DNA from: Magicicada septendecula | Lineage: Eukaryota; Arthropoda; Insecta; Hemiptera; Cicadidae | Assembly (NCBI GenBank): GCA_034769895.1 | Contig: JAWRYS010000709.1 | Coordinates: 1 to 64,000 of the forward strand | Length of the DNA: 64,000 bases | Direction: 5' to 3' | Shown here: piece after piece, positions 35,072 through 48,490 of the stretch | Layout: every line of letters begins with the position of its first letter | Numbering within the stretch: position 1 is the stretch's first letter | Translations under genes and position numbers: made by a program | Notes under the pieces: generated by a model | Seen by the model: only the letters and a program-made list of their open reading frames with translations | What the model was told of the DNA's origin: nothing | Database searches by the model: none

Positions 35072-37789
35072 AGTAACAAATAAATGAACATTTGATTCTA
35101 TATTGTTTGATAAATATATATTTGTAATCAAATATATGACTCAATTTGTCTAAAAAGAACTCATTGCCATTAAATAACATTCAAATTGTAAGGTAAAAAC
35201 TATCCAAGTCATATTAAGAAATTTTGTAGTATATAAATGCAAATGAATCATTAAACGTTGATTGATATATCTTAATTATGTGTTTATTATTACTGGCGCC
35301 CTGAGGTACAATAAAGAGTCGGTACACTGGAGTAAGTGTTATAGAGTATTAAGTAGAAATATTAATATTATCAGTGATTAAAGTAGTTTGTAAACCTTAC
35401 TTCTCACATGCTCGTAGGCCAACATAATGTGCAAATTAATAATTTAACTCTTTCATAAAGGCCTATCTAGTAGTGTATTACAACAGACACACAGACAGAC
35501 AGACACACACACAGACACTTTTCGAAAAATCCCTTTTTGCATGTTTTGAGTGTAGTACAATCAGAATCTGCAATAATCTCGAACACGATTTTTTTTGCCA
35601 TCACCATACTTCCATTTCCTTAAGGAACATGGAAGTAAAAATTACCTTTGATAAAAAAACCGTTGCCGGTAAACTACCCCTTTCCCTTAACCGATCTTCA
35701 CCAAAAACAGTAGGTCTTGAGTACTCTACAAATCAGGGCTGTATGCAATACATTATTTGATTCTGATTAAATTTCCGGCTGTTATCGTTTGCCATAGAAA
35801 ATACCCTTGTTAAAACATAAAACGTTGCAGGTAAACTACCCCTTTCCCTTAACCGATCTTCAATAAAAACAATAGGTCTTGAGAACTCTACAATTTAGGG
35901 CTGTATGCAAATAATAATTTGATTCTGTTTGAATTTCCGGCTGTTATCGTTTGCCGTAGAAAATACCCTTGTTAAAACATAAAACGTTGCAGGTAAACTA
36001 CCCCTTTCCCTAAACCGATCTTCAACAAAATCAACAGATCTTGAGTTCTGTATAATTCAAAAAGGTATGCAGAAGAGTAGTTGATTCTGTTTTAATGTAC
36101 GGCATTTATCGATAGTCATAAAAAAAATTACCCTTGTTAAAACATAAAATGTTGCAGGTAAACTACCATATTCCCTTAACCGATCTTCACCAAAACCAAC
36201 AGGTCTTGAGAACTCTATAATTCAGGGCTGTATGCAAAACATTATTTAATTCTGTTTGATTTTGCGGATATTATCGTTTGCCATAGAAAATACCCTTGTT
36301 AAAACATAAAACGTTGCTGGTAAACTACCCCTTTCCCTTAACCGATCTTCACCAAAAACAACAAGTCTTGAGAACTCTACAATTCTGGGCTGTATGCAAA
36401 AGAGTAGTTGATTCTGTTTGAATTCACGGGTGTTATCGATTGCCATAACAAAAAATTACCCTTGATTAAAAAAAACCGTTGTAGGTAAACTACCCCTTCC
36501 CCACAACCGATCTTCACCAAAAACAACCGGTCCTGAGTACTCTACAAATCAGGGTTGTATGCAAAAAATTATTTGATTCTGTTTGAATTTGCGGCTGTTA
36601 TCGTTTGCCAAAAAAAAAAAATCTACAGACACAAAGACACACAGATAGACAGACAGACAGTGTAACGCAAAATTTAAGCAATCGCAAATTTTACTAAATC
36701 AAACTATGCTGAACGCAAAGAAATATGTATGTTTTAGAAAGCGGGGAGGTAGTGAAACGCCTGCACCGTTAGGCGGCATTACTTGAAAGAAATTAACTTG
36801 TAAAAACTGTAGAGTATAGCGGTAGGTTAGCAACGCCGGCCTTGGGGCTGACGTCTATAAGGAAGGTAATTTCAGGCTAAGTCACGTTTTGGGACATAAA
36901 ATGTATTATTCGCTAGGATATTAAGGGTGTTTGCCAATGCTGTAAACTTTAAGTGCATGTAACAATAGATACCGTTATGTGAGAGAGAGTGATGTGTGAG
37001 TGAGATAAATAGAGACACTAGTTTTTTTTTAGCACGTGGAACGCGGAAAACGTTCGACAAATCAGAAAAAGCGTCATGTGTTGCGCGGGAGGTTTTCGCT
37101 AAGGAGATTGGGCGATTTTTTATTTAGCGCTAGTTTAAACCTATGGGGTTGTTTTTCTATCGAGACTTGGTAAGGGAAATTCAAAGCAAGTATAAAATAT
37201 GAACTTGAAGAGAAATTAGTTAGTCTTCTTCATACCGGCGAAACTACACTGAAGAGACTCGCGTACGCTGTTTTGCGTTAACGATATAGATATGTTTTAT
37301 TAGTACCTTAAAGAATAAAGTAAATGCGCAGAAGTAAACGGAAGTAAGGGAACGTGGTAATTTCTAACGCGAAAGTTATAAAGTTTAATAAACAGTAATA
37401 AGTAAATGAGTGAATGTTTCGGAGTAGTAACGAATAACTAAAAGTAAATACTGCATATAAATTTTCATCAATCCGGTATTTTGTGGTGAGATCACTGAAG
37501 AGAGCGAATTAGTTCGGGTTAAAGTCACGACGGTATGAGATAATCGAGACGCACGCAATGCGAACTGTGTTAGATGCACTTAAGGTAAATTCAATAATAC
37601 GTGTAAACCAGAGTGTATAATTATACGACATAATTGTATGTATCACCAATATGTCAAGTGTAGTGTACATCTGTGATAAAGTGAATTAGTGCATTCATAA
37701 CCAGGATTAACACGCAACAAACAGCTGCCGACGACTCACCGATCTGCAACACCTTAAGGACTACGTACATCGGAAGGATTCTCCACGCA
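35072..37789 (+). repeat. Array unit 14 (block B, long)
   Basis: A 2718-bp copy with R1-R6. Its 5' half matches unit 12 (GATTAAATTTCC). Its 3' half has GTTTCGG (one extra T near 37417) and TTAGTACC, states common further right. It lacks the 9-bp stretch and has TATAAAATATG. TGGCGCCC starts at 35294; the LTR-like segment starts at 36751. Confidence 0.94.
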
Positions 37790-40504
37790 AGTAACAAATA
37801 AATGAACATTTGATTCTATATTGTTTGATAAATATATATTTGTAATCAAATATATGACTCAATTTGTCTAAAAAGAACTCATTGCCATTAAATAACATTC
37901 AAATTGTAAGGTGAAAACTATCCAAGTCATATTAAGAAATTTTGTAGTATATAAATGCAAATGAATCAATAAACGTTGATTGATATATCTTAATTTGTGT
38001 TTATTATTACTGGCGCCCTGAGGTACAATAAAGAGTCGGTACACTGGAGTAAGTGTTATAGAGTATTAAGTAGAAATATTAATATTATCAGTGATTAAAG
38101 TAGTTTGTAAACCTTACTTCTCACATGCTCGTAGGCCAACATAATGTGCAAATTAATAATTTAACTCTTTCATAAAGGCCTATCTAGTAGTGTATTACAA
38201 CAGACACACAGACAGACAGACACACACACAGACACTTTTCGAAAAATCCCTTTTTGCATGTTTTGAGTGTAGTACAATCAGAATCTGCAATAATCTCGAA
38301 CAGGATTTTTTTTTGCCATCACAATACTTCCATTTCCTTAAGGAACATGGAAGTAAAAATTACCTTTGATAAAAAAACCGTTGCAGGTAAACTACCCCTT
38401 TCCCTTAACCGATCTTCACCAAAAACAGTAGGTCTTGAGTACTCTACAAATCAGGGCTGTATGCAAAACATTATTTGATTCTGATTGAATTTCCGGCTGT
38501 TATCGTTTGCCATAGAAAATACCCTTGTTAAAACATAAAACGTTGGAGGTAAACTACCCCTTTCCCTTAACCGATCTTCAATAAAAACAATAGGTCTTGA
38601 GAACTCTACAATTTAGGGCTGTATGCAAATAATAATTTGATTCTGTTTGAATTTCCGGCTGTTATCGTTTGCCGTAGAAAATACCCTTGTTAAAACATAA
38701 AACGTTGCAGGTAAACTACCCCTTTCCCTAAACCGATCTTCAACAAAATCAACAGATCTTGAGTTCTGTATAATTCAAAAAGGTATGCAGAAGAGTAGTT
38801 GATTCTGTTTTAATGTACGGCATTTATCGATAGTCATAAAAAAAATTACCCTTGTTAAAACATAAAATGTTGCCGGTAAACTACCATATTCCCTTAACCG
38901 ATCTTCACCAAAACCAACAGGTCTTGAGAACTCGATAATTCAGGGCTGTATGCAAAACATTATTTAATTGTGTTTGATTTTGCGGATATTATCGTTTGCC
39001 ATAGAAAATACCCTTGTTAAAACATAAAACGTTGCTGGTAAACTACCCCTTTCCCTTAACCGAACTTCACCAAAAACAACAAGTCTTGAGAACTCTACAA
39101 TTCTGGGCTGTATGCAAAAGAGTAGTTGATTCTGTTTGAATTCACGGCTGTTATCGATTGCCATAAAAAAAATTACCCTTGATTAAAAAAAACCGTTGTA
39201 GGTAAACTACCCCTTCCCCACAACCGATCTTCACCAAAAACAACCGGTCCTGAGTACTCTACAAATCAGGGTTGTATGCAAAAAATTATTTGATTCTGTT
39301 TGAATTTGCGGCTGTTATCGTTTGCCAAAAAAAAAAATTTACAGACACAAAGACACACAGATAGACAGACAGACAGTGTAACGCAAAATTTAAGCAATCG
39401 CAAATTTTACTAAATCAAACTATGCTGAACGCAAAGAAATATGTATGTTTTAGAAAGCGGGGAGGTAGTGAAACGCCTGCACCGTTAGGCGGCATTACTT
39501 GAAAGAAATTAACTTGTAAAAACTGTAGAGTATAGCGGTAGGTTAGCAACGCCGGCCTTGGGGCTGACGTCTATAAGGAAGGTAATTTAAGGCTAAGTCA
39601 CGTTTTGGGACATAAAATGTATTATTCGCTAGGATATTAAGGGTGTTTGCCAATGCTGTAAACTTTAAGTGCATGTAACAATAGATACCGTTATGTGAGA
39701 GAGAGTGATGTGTGAGTGAGATAAATAGAGACGCTAGTTTTTTTTTAGCACGTGGAACGCGGAAAACGTTCGACAAATCAGAAAAAGCGTCATGTGTTGC
39801 GCGGGAGGTTTTCGCTAAGGAGATTGGGCGATTTTGTATTTAGCGCTAGTTTAAACCTATGGGGTTGTTTTTCTATCGAGACTTGGTAAGGGAAATTCAA
39901 AGCAAGTATAAAATATGAACTTGAAGAGAAATTAGTTAGTCTTCTTCATACCGGCGAAACTACACTGAAGAGACTCGCGTACGCTGTTTTGCGTTAACTA
40001 TATAGATATGTTTTATTATTACCTTAAAGAATAAAGTAAATGCGCAGAAGTAAACGGAAGTAAAGGAACGTGGTAATTGCTAACGCGAAAGTTATAAAGT
40101 TTAATAAACAGTAATAAGTAAATGAGTGAATGTTCGGAGTAGTAACGAATAACTAAAAGTAAATACTGCATATAAATTTTCATCAATCCGGTATTTTGTG
40201 GTGAGATCACTGAAGAGAGCGAATTAGTTCGGGTTAAAGTCACGACGGTATGAGATAATCGAGACGCACGCAATGCGAACTGTGTTAGATGCACTTAAGG
40301 TAAATTCAATAATACGTGTAAACCAGAGTGTATAATTATACGACATAATTGTATGTATCACCAATATGTCAAGTGTAGTGTACATCTGTGATAAAGTGAA
40401 TTAGTGCATTCATAACCAGGATTAACACGCAACAAACAGCTGCCGACGACTCACCGATCTGCAACACCTTAAGGACTACGTACATCGGAAGGATTCTCCA
40501 CGCA
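37790..40504 (+). repeat. Array unit 15 (block B, long, sister of unit 12)
   Basis: A 2715-bp copy with R1-R6. It shares CCGAACTTC in R5 and TTATTACC with unit 12, ~7.98 kb to the left. Private changes include CATCACAATAC before R1, CGTTGGAGG in R2 and AATTTAAGGC near 39588. It lacks the 9-bp stretch. TGGCGCCC starts at 38011; the LTR-like segment starts at 39467. Confidence 0.94.
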
Positions 40505-43221
40505 AGTAACAAATAAATGAACATTTGATTCTATATTGTTTGATAAATATATATTTGTAATCAAATATATGACTCAATTTGTCTAAAAAGAACTCATTGC
40601 CATTAAATAACATTCAAATTGTAAGGTGAAAACTATCCAAGTCATATTAAGAAATTTTGTAGTATATAAATGCAAATGAATCATTAAACGTTGATTGATA
40701 TATCTTAATTTGTGTTTATTATTACTGGCGCCCTGAGGTACAATAAAGAGTCGGTACACTGGAGTAAGTGTTATAGAGTATTAAGTAGAAATATTAATAT
40801 TATCAGTGATTAAAGTAGTTTGTAAACCTTACTTCTCACATGCTCGTAGGCCAACATAATGTGCAAATTAATAATTTAACTCTTTCATAAAGGCCTATCT
40901 AGTAGTGTATTACAACAGACACACAGACAGGCAGACACACACACAGACACTTTTCGAAAAATCCCTTTTTGCATGTTTTGAGTGTAGTACAATCAGAATC
41001 TGCAATAATCTCGAACACGATTTTTTTTTGCCATCACCATACTTCCATTTCCTTAAGGAACATGGAAGTAAAAATTACCTTTGATAAAAAAACCGTTGCA
41101 GGTAAACTACCCCTTTCCCTTAACCGATCTTCACCAAAAACAGTAGGTCTTGAGTACTCTACAAATCAGGGCTGTATGCAAAACATTATTTGATTCTGAT
41201 TGAATTTCCGGCTGTTATCGTTTGCCATAGAAAATACCCTTGTTAAAACATAAAACGTTGCAGGTAAACTACCCCTTTCCCTTAACCGATCTTCAATAAA
41301 AACAATAGGTCTTGAGAACTCTACAATTTAGGGCTGTATGCAAATAATAATTTGATTCTGTTTGAATTTCCGGCTGTTATCGTTTGCCGTAGAAAATACC
41401 CTTGTTAAAACATAAAACGTTGCAGGTAAACTACCCCTTTCCCTAAACCGATCTTCAACAAAATCAACAGATCTTGAGTTCTGTATAATTCAAAAAGGTA
41501 TGCAGAAGAGTAGTTGATTCTGTTTTAATGTACGGCATTTATCGATAGTCATAAAAAAAATTACCCTTGTTAAAACATAAAATGTTGCAGGTAAACTACC
41601 ATATTCCCTTAACCGATCTTCACCAAAACCAACAGGTCTTGAGAACTCTATAATTCAGGGCTGTATGCAAAACATTATTTAATTCTGTTTGATTTTGCGG
41701 ATATTATCGTTTGCCATAGAAAATACCCTTGTTAAAACATAAAACGTTGCTGGTAAACTACCCCTTTCCCTTAACCGATCTTCACCAAAAACAACAAGTC
41801 TTGAGAACTCTACAATTCTGGGCTGTATGCAAAAGAGTAGTTGATTCTGTTTGAATTCACGGGTGTTATCGATTGCCATAACAAAAAATTACCCTTGATT
41901 AAAAAAAACCGTTGTAGGTAAACTACCCCTTCCCCACAACCGATCTTCACCAAAAACAACCGGTCCTGAGTACTCTACAAATCAGGGTTGTATGCAAAAA
42001 ATTATTTGATTCTGTTTGAATTTGCGGCTGTTATCGTTTGCCAAAAAAAAAAAATCTACAGACACAAAGACACACAGATAGACAGACAGACAGTGTAACG
42101 CAAAATTTAAGCAATCGCAAATTTTACTAAATCAAACTATGCTGAACGCAAAGAAATATGTATGTTTTAGAAAGCGGGGAGGTAGTGAAACGCCTGCACC
42201 GTTAGGCGGCATTACTTGAAAGAAATTAACTTGTAAAAACTGTAGAGTATAGCGGTAGGTTAGCAACGCCGGCCTTGGGGCTGACGTCTATAAGGAAGGT
42301 AATTTCAGGCTAAGTCACGTTTTGGGACATAAAATGTATTATTCGCTAGGATATTAAGGGTGTTTGCCAATGCTGTAAACTTTAAGTGCATGTAACAATA
42401 GATACCGTTATGTGAGAGAGAGTGATGTGTGAGTGAGATAAATAGAGACGCTAGTTTTTTTTAGCACGTGGAACGCGGAAAGCGTTCGACAAATCTGAAA
42501 AAGCGTCATGTGTTGCGCGGGAGGTTTTCGCTAAGGAGATTGGGCGATTTTGTATTTAGCGCTACTTTAAACCTATGGGGTTGTTTTTCTATCGAGACTT
42601 GGTAAGGGAAATTCAAAGCAAGTATAAAATATGAACTTGAAGAGAAATTAGTTAGTCTTCTTCATACCGGCGAAACTACACTGAAGAGACTCGCGTACGC
42701 TGTTTTGCGTTAACTATATAGATATGTTTTATTAGTACCTTAAAGAATAAAGTAAATGCGCAGAAGTAAACGGAAGTAAAGGAACGTGGTAATTGCTAAC
42801 GCGAAAGTTATAAAGTTTAATAAACAGTAATAAGTAAATGAGTGAATGTTTCGGAGTAGTAACGAATAACTAAAAGTAAATACTGCATATAAATTTTCAT
42901 CAATCCGGTATTTTGTGGTGAGATCACTGAAGAGAGCGAATTAGTTCGGGTTAAAGTCACGACGGTATGAGATAATCGAGACGCACGCAATGCGAACTGT
43001 GTTAGATGCACTTAAGGTAAATTCAATAATACGTGTAAACCAGAGTGTATAATTATACGACATAATTGTATGTATCACCAATATGTCAAGTGTAGTGTAC
43101 ATCTGTGATAAAGTGAATTAGTGCATTCATAACCAGGATTAACACGCAACAAACAGCTGCCGACGACTCACCGATCTGCAACACCTTAAGGACTACGTAC
43201 ATCGGAAGGATTCTCCACGCA
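40505..43221 (+). repeat. Array unit 16 (block B, long)
   Basis: A 2717-bp copy with R1-R6. The 5' part matches unit 13 (AAGGTGAAAAC, GACAGGCAGAC). The 3' part matches unit 18: GGAAAGCGTTCGACAAATCTG and GCGCTACTTTAAACC. It lacks the 9-bp stretch and has TATAAAATATG. TGGCGCCC starts at 40726; the LTR-like segment starts at 42184. Confidence 0.94.
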
Positions 43222-45774
43222 AGTAACAAATAAATGAACATTTGATTCAATATTGTTTGATAAATATATATTTGTAATCAAATATATGACTCAATTTGTC
43301 TAAAAAGAACTCATTGCCATTAAATAACATTCAAATTGTAAGGTAAAAACTATCCAAGTCATATTAAGAAATTTTGTAGTATATAAATGCAAATGAATCA
43401 TTAAACGTTGATTGATATATCTTAATTTGTGTTTATTATTACTGGCGCCCTGAGGTACAATAAAGAGTCGGTACACTGGAGTAAGTGTTATAGAGTATTA
43501 AGTAGAAATATTAATATTATCAGTGATTAAAGTAGTTTGTAAACCTTACTTCTCACATGCTCGTAGGCCAACATAATGTGCAAATTAATAATTTAACTCT
43601 TTCATAAAGGCCTATCTAGTAGTGTATTACAACAGACACACAGACAGACAGACACACACACAGACACTTTTCGAAAAATCCCTTTTTGCATGTTTTGAGT
43701 GTAGTACAATCAGAATCTGCAATAATCTCGAACACGATTTTTTTTGCCATCACCATACTTCCATTTCCTTAAGGAACATGGAAGTAAAAATTACCTTTGA
43801 TAAAAAAACCGTTGCAGGTAAACTACCCCTTTCCCTTAACCGATCTTCACCAAAAACAGTAGGTCTTGAGTACTCTACAAATCAGGGCTGTATGCAAAAC
43901 ATTATTTGATTCTGATTGAATTTCCGGCTGTTATCGTTTGCCGTAGAAAATACCCTTGTTAAAACATAAAACGTTGCAGGTAAACTACCCCTTTCCCTAA
44001 AACGATCTTCAACAAAATCAACAGATGTTGAGTTCTGTATAATTCCAAAAGGTATGCAGAAGAGTAGTTGATTCTGTTTTAATGTACGGCAGTTATCGTT
44101 CGTCATAAAAAAAATTACCCTTGTTAAAACATAAAATGTTGCAGGTAAACTACCATATTCCCTTAACCGATCTTCACCAAAACCAACAGGTCTTGAGAAC
44201 TCTATAATTCAGGGCTGTATGCAAAACATTATTTAATTCTGTTTGATTTTGCGGATATTATCGTTTGCCATAGAAAATACCCTTGTTAAAACATAAAACG
44301 TTGCTGGTAAACTACCCCTTTCCCTTAACCGATCTTCACCAAAAACAACAAGTCTTGAGAACTCTACAATTCTGGGCTGTATGCAAAAGAGTAGTTGATT
44401 CTGTCTGAATTCACGGCTGTTATCGATTGCCATAAAAAAAATTACCCTTGATTAAAAAAAACCGTTGTAGGTAAACTACCCCTTCCCCACAACCGATCTT
44501 CACCAAAAACAACCGGTCTTGAGTACTCTACAAATCAGGGTTGTATGCAAACAATTATTTGATTCTGTTTGAATTTGCGGCTGTTATCGTTTGCCAAAAA
44601 AAAAAAATCTACAGACACAAAGACACACAGATAGACAGACAGACAGTGTAACGCAAAATTTAAGCAATCGCAAATTTTACTAAATCAAACTATGCTGAAC
44701 GCAAAGAAATATGTATGTTTTAGAAAGCGGGGAGGTAGTGAAACGCCTGCACCGTTAGGCGGCATTACTTGAAAGAAATTAACTTGTAAAAACTGTAGAG
44801 TATAGCGGTAGGTTAGCAACGCCGGCCTTGGGGCTGACGTCTATAAGGAAGGTAATTTCAGGCTAAGTCACGTTTTGGGACATAAAATGTATTATTCGCT
44901 AGGATATTAAGGGTGTTTGCCAATGCTGTAAACTTTAAGTGCATGTAACAATAGATACCGTTATGTGAGAGAGAGTGATGTGTGAGTGAGATAAATAGAG
45001 ACGCTAGTTTTTTTTAGCACGTGGAACGCGGAAAACGTTCGACAAATCAGAAAAAGCGTCATGTGTTGCGCGGGAGGTTTTCGCTAAGGAGATTGGGCGA
45101 TTTTGTATTTAGCGCTAGTTTAAACCTATGGGGTTGTTTTTCTATCGAGACTTGGTAAGGGAAATTCAAAGCAAGTATAAAATATGAACTTGAAGAGAAA
45201 TTAGTTAGTCTTCTTCATACCGGCGAAACTACACTGAAGAGACTCGCGTACGCTGTTTTGCGTTAACTATATAGATATGTTTTATTAGTACCTTAAAGAA
45301 TAAAGTAAATGCGCAGAAGTAAACGGAAGTAAAGGAACGTGGTAATTGCTAACGCGAAAGTTATAAAGTTTAATAAACAGTAATAAGTAAATGAGTGGAT
45401 GTTTCGGAGTAGTAACGAATAACTAAAAGTAAATACTGCATATAAATTTTCATCAATCCGGTATTTTGTGGTGAGATCACTGAAGAGAGCGAATTAGTTC
45501 GGGTTAAAGTCACGACGGTATGAGATAATCGAGACGCACGCAATGCGAACTGTGTTAGATGCACTTAAGGTAAATTCAATAATACGTGTAAATCAGAGTG
45601 TATAATTATACGACATAATTGTATGTATCACCAATATGTCAAGTGTAGTGTACATCTGTGATAAAGTGAATTAGTGCATTCATAACCAGGATTAACACGC
45701 AACAAACAGCTGCCGACGACTCACCGATCTGCAACACCTTAAGGACTACGTACATCGGAAGGATTCTCCACGCA
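43222..45774 (+). repeat. Array unit 17 (block B, short, lacks R2)
   Basis: A 2553-bp copy. R1 is joined to the R2 tail GCCGTAG (near 43940) and then R3, so the exchange lay inside R1/R2, unlike unit 11. CTAAAACGATC in R3, TTCTGTCTGAATTC in R5 and GCAAACAATT in R6 are shared with units 19 and 23. TTGATTCAATATTG near 43243 is shared with unit 19. TGGCGCCC starts at 43443; the LTR-like segment starts at 44737. Confidence 0.94.
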
Positions 45775-48490
45775 AGTAACAAATAAATGAACATTTGATT
45801 CTATATTGTTTGATAAATATATATTTGTAATCAAATATATGACTCAATTTGTCTAAAAAGAACTCATTGCCATTAAATAACATTCAAATTGTAAGGTAAA
45901 AACTATCCAAGTCATATTAAGAAATTTTGTAGTATATAAATGCAAATGAATCATTAAACGTTGATTGATATATCTTAATTTGTGTTTATTATTACTGGCG
46001 CCCTGAGGTACAATAAAGAGTCGGTACACTGGAGTAAGTGTTATAGAGTATTAAGTAGAAATATTAATATTATCAGTGATTAAAGTAGTTTGTAAACCTT
46101 ACTTCTCACATGCTCGTAGGCCAACATAATGTGCAAATTAATAATTTAACTCTTTCATAAAGGCCTATCTAGTAGTGTATTACAACAGACACACAGACAG
46201 GCAGACACACACACAGACACTTTTCGAAAAATCCCTTTTTGCATGTTTTGAGTGTAGTACAATCAGAATCTGCAATAACCTCGAACACGATTTTTTTTTG
46301 CCATCACCATACTTCCATTTCCTTAAGGAACATGGAAGTAAAAATTACCTTTGATAAAAAAACCGTTGCAGGTAAACTACCCCTTTCCCTTAACCGATCT
46401 TCACCAAAAACAGTAGGTCTTGAGTACTCTACAAATCAGGGCTGTATGCAAAACATTATTTGATTCTGATTGAATTTCCGGCTGTTATCGTTTGCCATAG
46501 AAAATACCCTTGTTAAAACATAAAACGTTGCAGGTAAACTACCCCTTTCCCTTAACCGATCTTCAATAAAAACAATAGGTCTTGAGAACTCTACAATTTA
46601 GGGCTGTATGCAAATAATAATTTGATTCTGTTGGAATTTCCGGCTGTTATCGTTTGCCGTAGAAAATACCCTTGTTAAAACATAAAACGTTGCAGGTAAA
46701 CTATCCCTTTCCCTAAACCGATCTTCAACAAAATCAACAGATCTTGAGTTCTGTATAATTCCAAAAGGTATGCAGAAGAGTAGTTGATTCTGTTTGAATG
46801 TACGGCAGTTATCGTTCGTCATAAAAAAATTACCCTTGTTAAAACATAAAATGTTGCAGGTAAACTACCATATTCCCTTAACCGATCTTCACCAAAACCA
46901 ACAGGTCTTGAGAACTCTATAATTCAGGGCTGTATGCAAAACATTATTTAATTCTGTTTGATTTTGCGGATATTATCGTTTGCCATAGAAAATACCCTTG
47001 TTAAAACATAAAACGTTGCTGGTAAACTACCCCTTTCCCTTAACCGATCTTCACCAAAAACAACAAGTCTTGAGAACTCTACAATTCTGGGCTGTATGCA
47101 AAAGAGTAGTTGATTCTGTTTGAATTCACGGGTGTTATCGATTGCCATATAAAAAATTACCCTTGATTAAAAAAAACCGTTGTAGGTAAACTACCCCTTC
47201 CCCACAACCGATCTTCACCAAAAACAACCGGTCTTGAGTACTCTACAAATCAGGGTTGTATGCAAACAATTATTTGATTCTGTTTGAATTTGCGGCTGTT
47301 ATCGTTTGCCAAAAAAAAAAAAATCTACAGACACAAAGACACACAGATAGACAGACAGACAGTGTAGCGCAAAATTTAAGCAATCGCAAATTTTACTAAA
47401 TCAAACTATGCTGAACGCAAAGAAATATGTATGTTTTAGAAAGCGGGGAGGTAGTGAAACGCCTGCACCGTTAGGCGGCATTACTTGAAAGAAATTAACT
47501 TGTAAAAACTGTAGAGTATAGCGGTAGGTTAGCAACGCCGGCCTTGGGGCTGACGTCTATAAGGAAGGTAATTTCAGGCTAAGTCACGTTTTGGGACATA
47601 AAATGTATTATTCGCTAGGATATTAAGGGTGTTTGCCAATGCTGTAAACTGTAAGTGCATGTAACAATAGATACCGTTATGTGAGAGAGAGTGATGTGTG
47701 AGTGAGATAAATAGAGACGCTAGTTTTTTTTAGCACGTGGAACGCGGAAAGCGTTCGACAAATCTGAAAAAGCGTCATGTGTTGCGCGGGAGGTTTTCGC
47801 TAAGGAGATTGGGCGATTTTGTATTTAGCGCTACTTTAAACCTATGGGGTTGTTTTTCTATCGAGACTTGGTAAGGGAAATTCAAAGCAAGTATAAAATA
47901 TGAACTTGAAGAGAAATTAGTTAGTCTTCTTCATACCGGCGAAACTACACTGAAGAGACTCGCGTACGCTGTTTTGCGTTAACTATATAGATATGTTTTA
48001 TTAGTACCTTAAAGAATAAAGTAAATGCGCAGAAGTAAACGGAAGTAAAGGAACGTGGTAATTGCTAACGCGAAAGTTATAAAGTTTAATAAACAGTAAT
48101 AAGTAAATGAGTGAATGTTTCGGAGTAGTAACGAATAACTAAAAGTAAATACTGCATATAAATTTTCATCAATCCGGTATTTTGTGGTGAGATCACTGAA
48201 GAGAGCGAATTAGTTCGGGTTAAAGTCACGACGGTATGAGATAATCGAGACGCACGCAATGCGAACTGTGTTAGATGCACTTAAGGTAAATTCAATAATA
48301 CGTGTAAACCAGAGTGTATAATTATACGACATAATTGTATGTATCACCAATATGTCAAGTGTAGTGTACATCTGTGATAAAGTGAATTAGTGCATTCATA
48401 ACCAGGATTAACACGCAACAAACAGCTGCCGACGACTCACCGATCTGCAACACCTTAAGGACTACGTACATCGGAAGGATTCTCCACGCA
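45775..48490 (+). repeat. Array unit 18 (block B, long, sister of unit 16)
   Basis: A 2716-bp copy with R1-R6, matching unit 16 ~5.27 kb to the left in GGAAAGCGTTCGACAAATCTG and GCGCTACTTTAAACC. Private changes include ATAACCTCG, CTGTTGGAATTTCC in R2, CTATCCC in R3, CATATAAAAAATT after R5, GTGTAGCGC after the second microsatellite and AACTGTAAGTG. TGGCGCCC starts at 45996; the LTR-like segment starts at 47453. Confidence 0.94.
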